Part shown: piece by piece, positions 49,354-50,822 of the stretch | Numbering within the stretch: position 1 is the stretch's first letter | Layout of the letters: each line of letters begins with the position of its first letter | Source: Salinivirgaceae bacterium | Lineage (GTDB): Bacteria; Bacteroidota; Bacteroidia; Bacteroidales; SZUA-534 | DNA length: 50,822 bases | Assembly (NCBI GenBank): GCA_030620515.1 | Contig: JAUXEM010000005.1 | Coordinates: forward strand, 1 to 50,822 | Direction of reading: 5' to 3' | Notes under the pieces: generated by a model | What the model was told of the DNA's origin: nothing | Seen by the model: only the letters and a program-made list of their open reading frames with translations | The model's database searches: none | Translations under genes and position numbers: made by a program

Positions 49354-49998
49354 CTACTTAGCTTGACTTTTTACAAAATACTTGCATAATTCTGTTAATC
49401 CACATTTTTCGCATTTAGGTTTTCGTGCCAAACACACATACCTACCATGTAATATTAACCAATGGTGGGCAATTGGTAATAATTCTTCAGGAATATGTTT
49501 TACCAGTTGTTTTTCGGTTTCTAAAGGAGTTTTACTGTTTGTTGTTAGCCCTATCCTATTGGCAACTCTAAAAACATGTGTGTCAACTGCCATTGCAGGT
49601 TTATCGAAAACCACAGAAATAATTACATTTGCTGTTTTACGACCAACGCCAGGTAGTTTTTGTAAATCAGTAATATTGTCGGGAACAATGCCTTTAAAAT
49701 CGTTAGTAAGCATATTTGCCATACCTACTAAATGCTTGGCTTTATTATTGGGGTACGAGCATGAACGAATAAAACCAAATATGTCGTCTTGTATTGCTTG
49801 CGACATACTAAAGGTATTGGGATATTTATTAAAAAGCGGTGGTGTTATTTTATTTACACGTTTATCGGTACATTGTGCCGATAGAATAACTGCCACAAGC
49901 AGTTCGTAGGGATTAGAATAATGTAGCTCTGTTTCAGCTACAGGCATATTTACTTTAAACCACTCTATTACTTGTTCAAACCTCTCTTTTTTCTGCAT
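49354..49998 (-). CDS. nth: Endonuclease III
   Basis: 214 aa; ILSAQCTDKRVN, LPGVGRKTANVIISVVFDKPAMAVDTHVFRVANRIG, 4Fe-4S Cys motif CLARKPKCEKCGLTELC. Confidence 0.96.
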   Translation of the reverse strand: MQKKERFEQVIEWFKVNMPVAETELHYSNPYELLVAVILSAQCTDKRVNKITPPLFNKYPNTFSMSQAIQDDIFGFIRSCSYPNNKAKHLVGMANMLTNDFKGIVPDNITDLQKLPGVGRKTANVIISVVFDKPAMAVDTHVFRVANRIGLTTNSKTPLETEKQLVKHIPEELLPIAHHWLILHGRYVCLARKPKCEKCGLTELCKYFVKSQAK

Positions 49999-50016
49999 TA
50001 TTTAGTTGCCATTAAT

Positions 50017-50822
50017 TTATTTGTTAGTATAATATTTACTAACCAACTGATTGTATTCAACTATTATAGAACGTAAAAGTTTAGAATTCACATCGAAATT
50101 TTGTTTATCGATACTTTTTATTGGTAAGATGCCAGGCGAAGTGCCACAAATAAATGCGGCATCAAATAAATTTATATCAGAAACTTGTATTGCTTTATAA
50201 ACAAGCTCTATATCCATTTGCTTAAGTAACTCAATAGTATGCAAACGTGTTATTCCACAAAGTACAACATCATTTGGAGCTGTAAATACCTTATTTCCTT
50301 TTATAAGAAATAAATTGGAACGACTCCCTTCAGTTAAGACGCCGTGGTGGTTTATTAATAATACTTCGTAATCACCGGTTTCAGCAAGAATATTATTTGC
50401 AATTTTTCTTGTATTAGTATATTTTGACTTTACAGATGGATTTTCTCTAACTGACTCAAGAGTAATGGTATTAATACCTTGAATGTAATCAGTAATTTCA
50501 GGATAATTATGTGTAACAAATCCTAATAGTTGGGTTATTTTAGCGGTATTCGATATTTCTAATCGTAATTCAATATTTCCAAATAGTTTATTGTTTGCAA
50601 TACAAAGTTGATTAATTTTTTCATTAAGCTCTAACTCAGAGGGTATGGCATATTCAATATTTAATTTATTTAAGGATTGTTCTAGCCTTTTTAAATGATC
50701 ATTAATAAAAAGAGGCTTCGCTCCTATTATTCTAAAAACCTCATATACAGCTTTTTGAATTAAGCTATCTTTACAAAAAATATCGGTAATTTTATTTTGC
50801 TTATTGTTATAAAAAACAAAAG
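50017..50822 (-). CDS. Class-IV PLP aminotransferase (4-amino-4-deoxychorismate lyase / branched-chain or D-amino acid aminotransferase fold), 5' end beyond window
   Basis: Frame stays open from 50820 to 50017; upstream of the tracked 75-aa ORF it reads ...VYEVFRIIGAKPLFINDHLKRLEQSL...TNTRKIANNILAE...LTEGSRSNLFLIKGNKVFTAPNDVVLCGITRLHTIELLK..., typical of class-IV aminotransferases. Confidence 0.88.
   Translation of the reverse strand, partial: FVFYNNKQNKITDIFCKDSLIQKAVYEVFRIIGAKPLFINDHLKRLEQSLNKLNIEYAIPSELELNEKINQLCIANNKLFGNIELRLEISNTAKITQLLGFVTHNYPEITDYIQGINTITLESVRENPSVKSKYTNTRKIANNILAETGDYEVLLINHHGVLTEGSRSNLFLIKGNKVFTAPNDVVLCGITRLHTIELLKQMDIELVYKAIQVSDINLFDAAFICGTSPGILPIKSIDKQNFDVNSKLLRSIIVEYNQLVSKYYTNK

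Noticed and set aside
1-50822. tRNA, rRNA, prophage, transposase, toxin-antitoxin or defence genes
   Set aside because: None recognised on either strand by inspection; tRNAscan/Infernal/PADLOC-type searches were not possible here.

Overview
AT-rich Bacteroidetes-type (probably Bacteroidales/Marinilabiliales-like) chromosomal window. Most of it is housekeeping or metabolic. In order: an aconitase-isocitrate dehydrogenase-citrate synthase operon; a Nudix-regulator/galT/galE/galK/vSGLT-like symporter/galM galactose locus; an orphan cytosolic PAS-GAF histidine kinase and an alpha/beta hydrolase; a large aromatic amino acid (shikimate/Phe/Tyr) cluster pheA-aminotransferase-tyrA-aroG/CM-aroB-aroD-aroA-aroC; pyk; a TolA-like coiled-coil protein; clpC; gyrA; a TPR protein; a minus-strand symporter/M20 amidohydrolase/GNAT/ornithine-racemase-like/alanine-racemase cassette; a secreted LRR protein; an outer-membrane barrel; argS; a glycosyltransferase; nth; and a class-IV aminotransferase truncated by the window edge. 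The most interesting signal is not in the ORF track. Upstream of the aromatic cluster is a 27-codon leader ORF (17186-17269, MTTFFGHTSFYYCYFYFWRDKARFICA) with a run of Phe/Tyr/Trp codons. It is followed by mutually exclusive antiterminator (17249-17260 : 17286-17298) and intrinsic terminator (17291-17319) structures, which is the layout of a ribosome-mediated transcription attenuator sensing all three aromatic amino acids. Several families of intergenic hairpin repeats and one ~200-nt highly structured intergenic element are also present. No CRISPR arrays, rRNA, tRNA, prophage or transposase genes were recognised. All calls come from reading the sequence by eye; no searches or folding programs were run.
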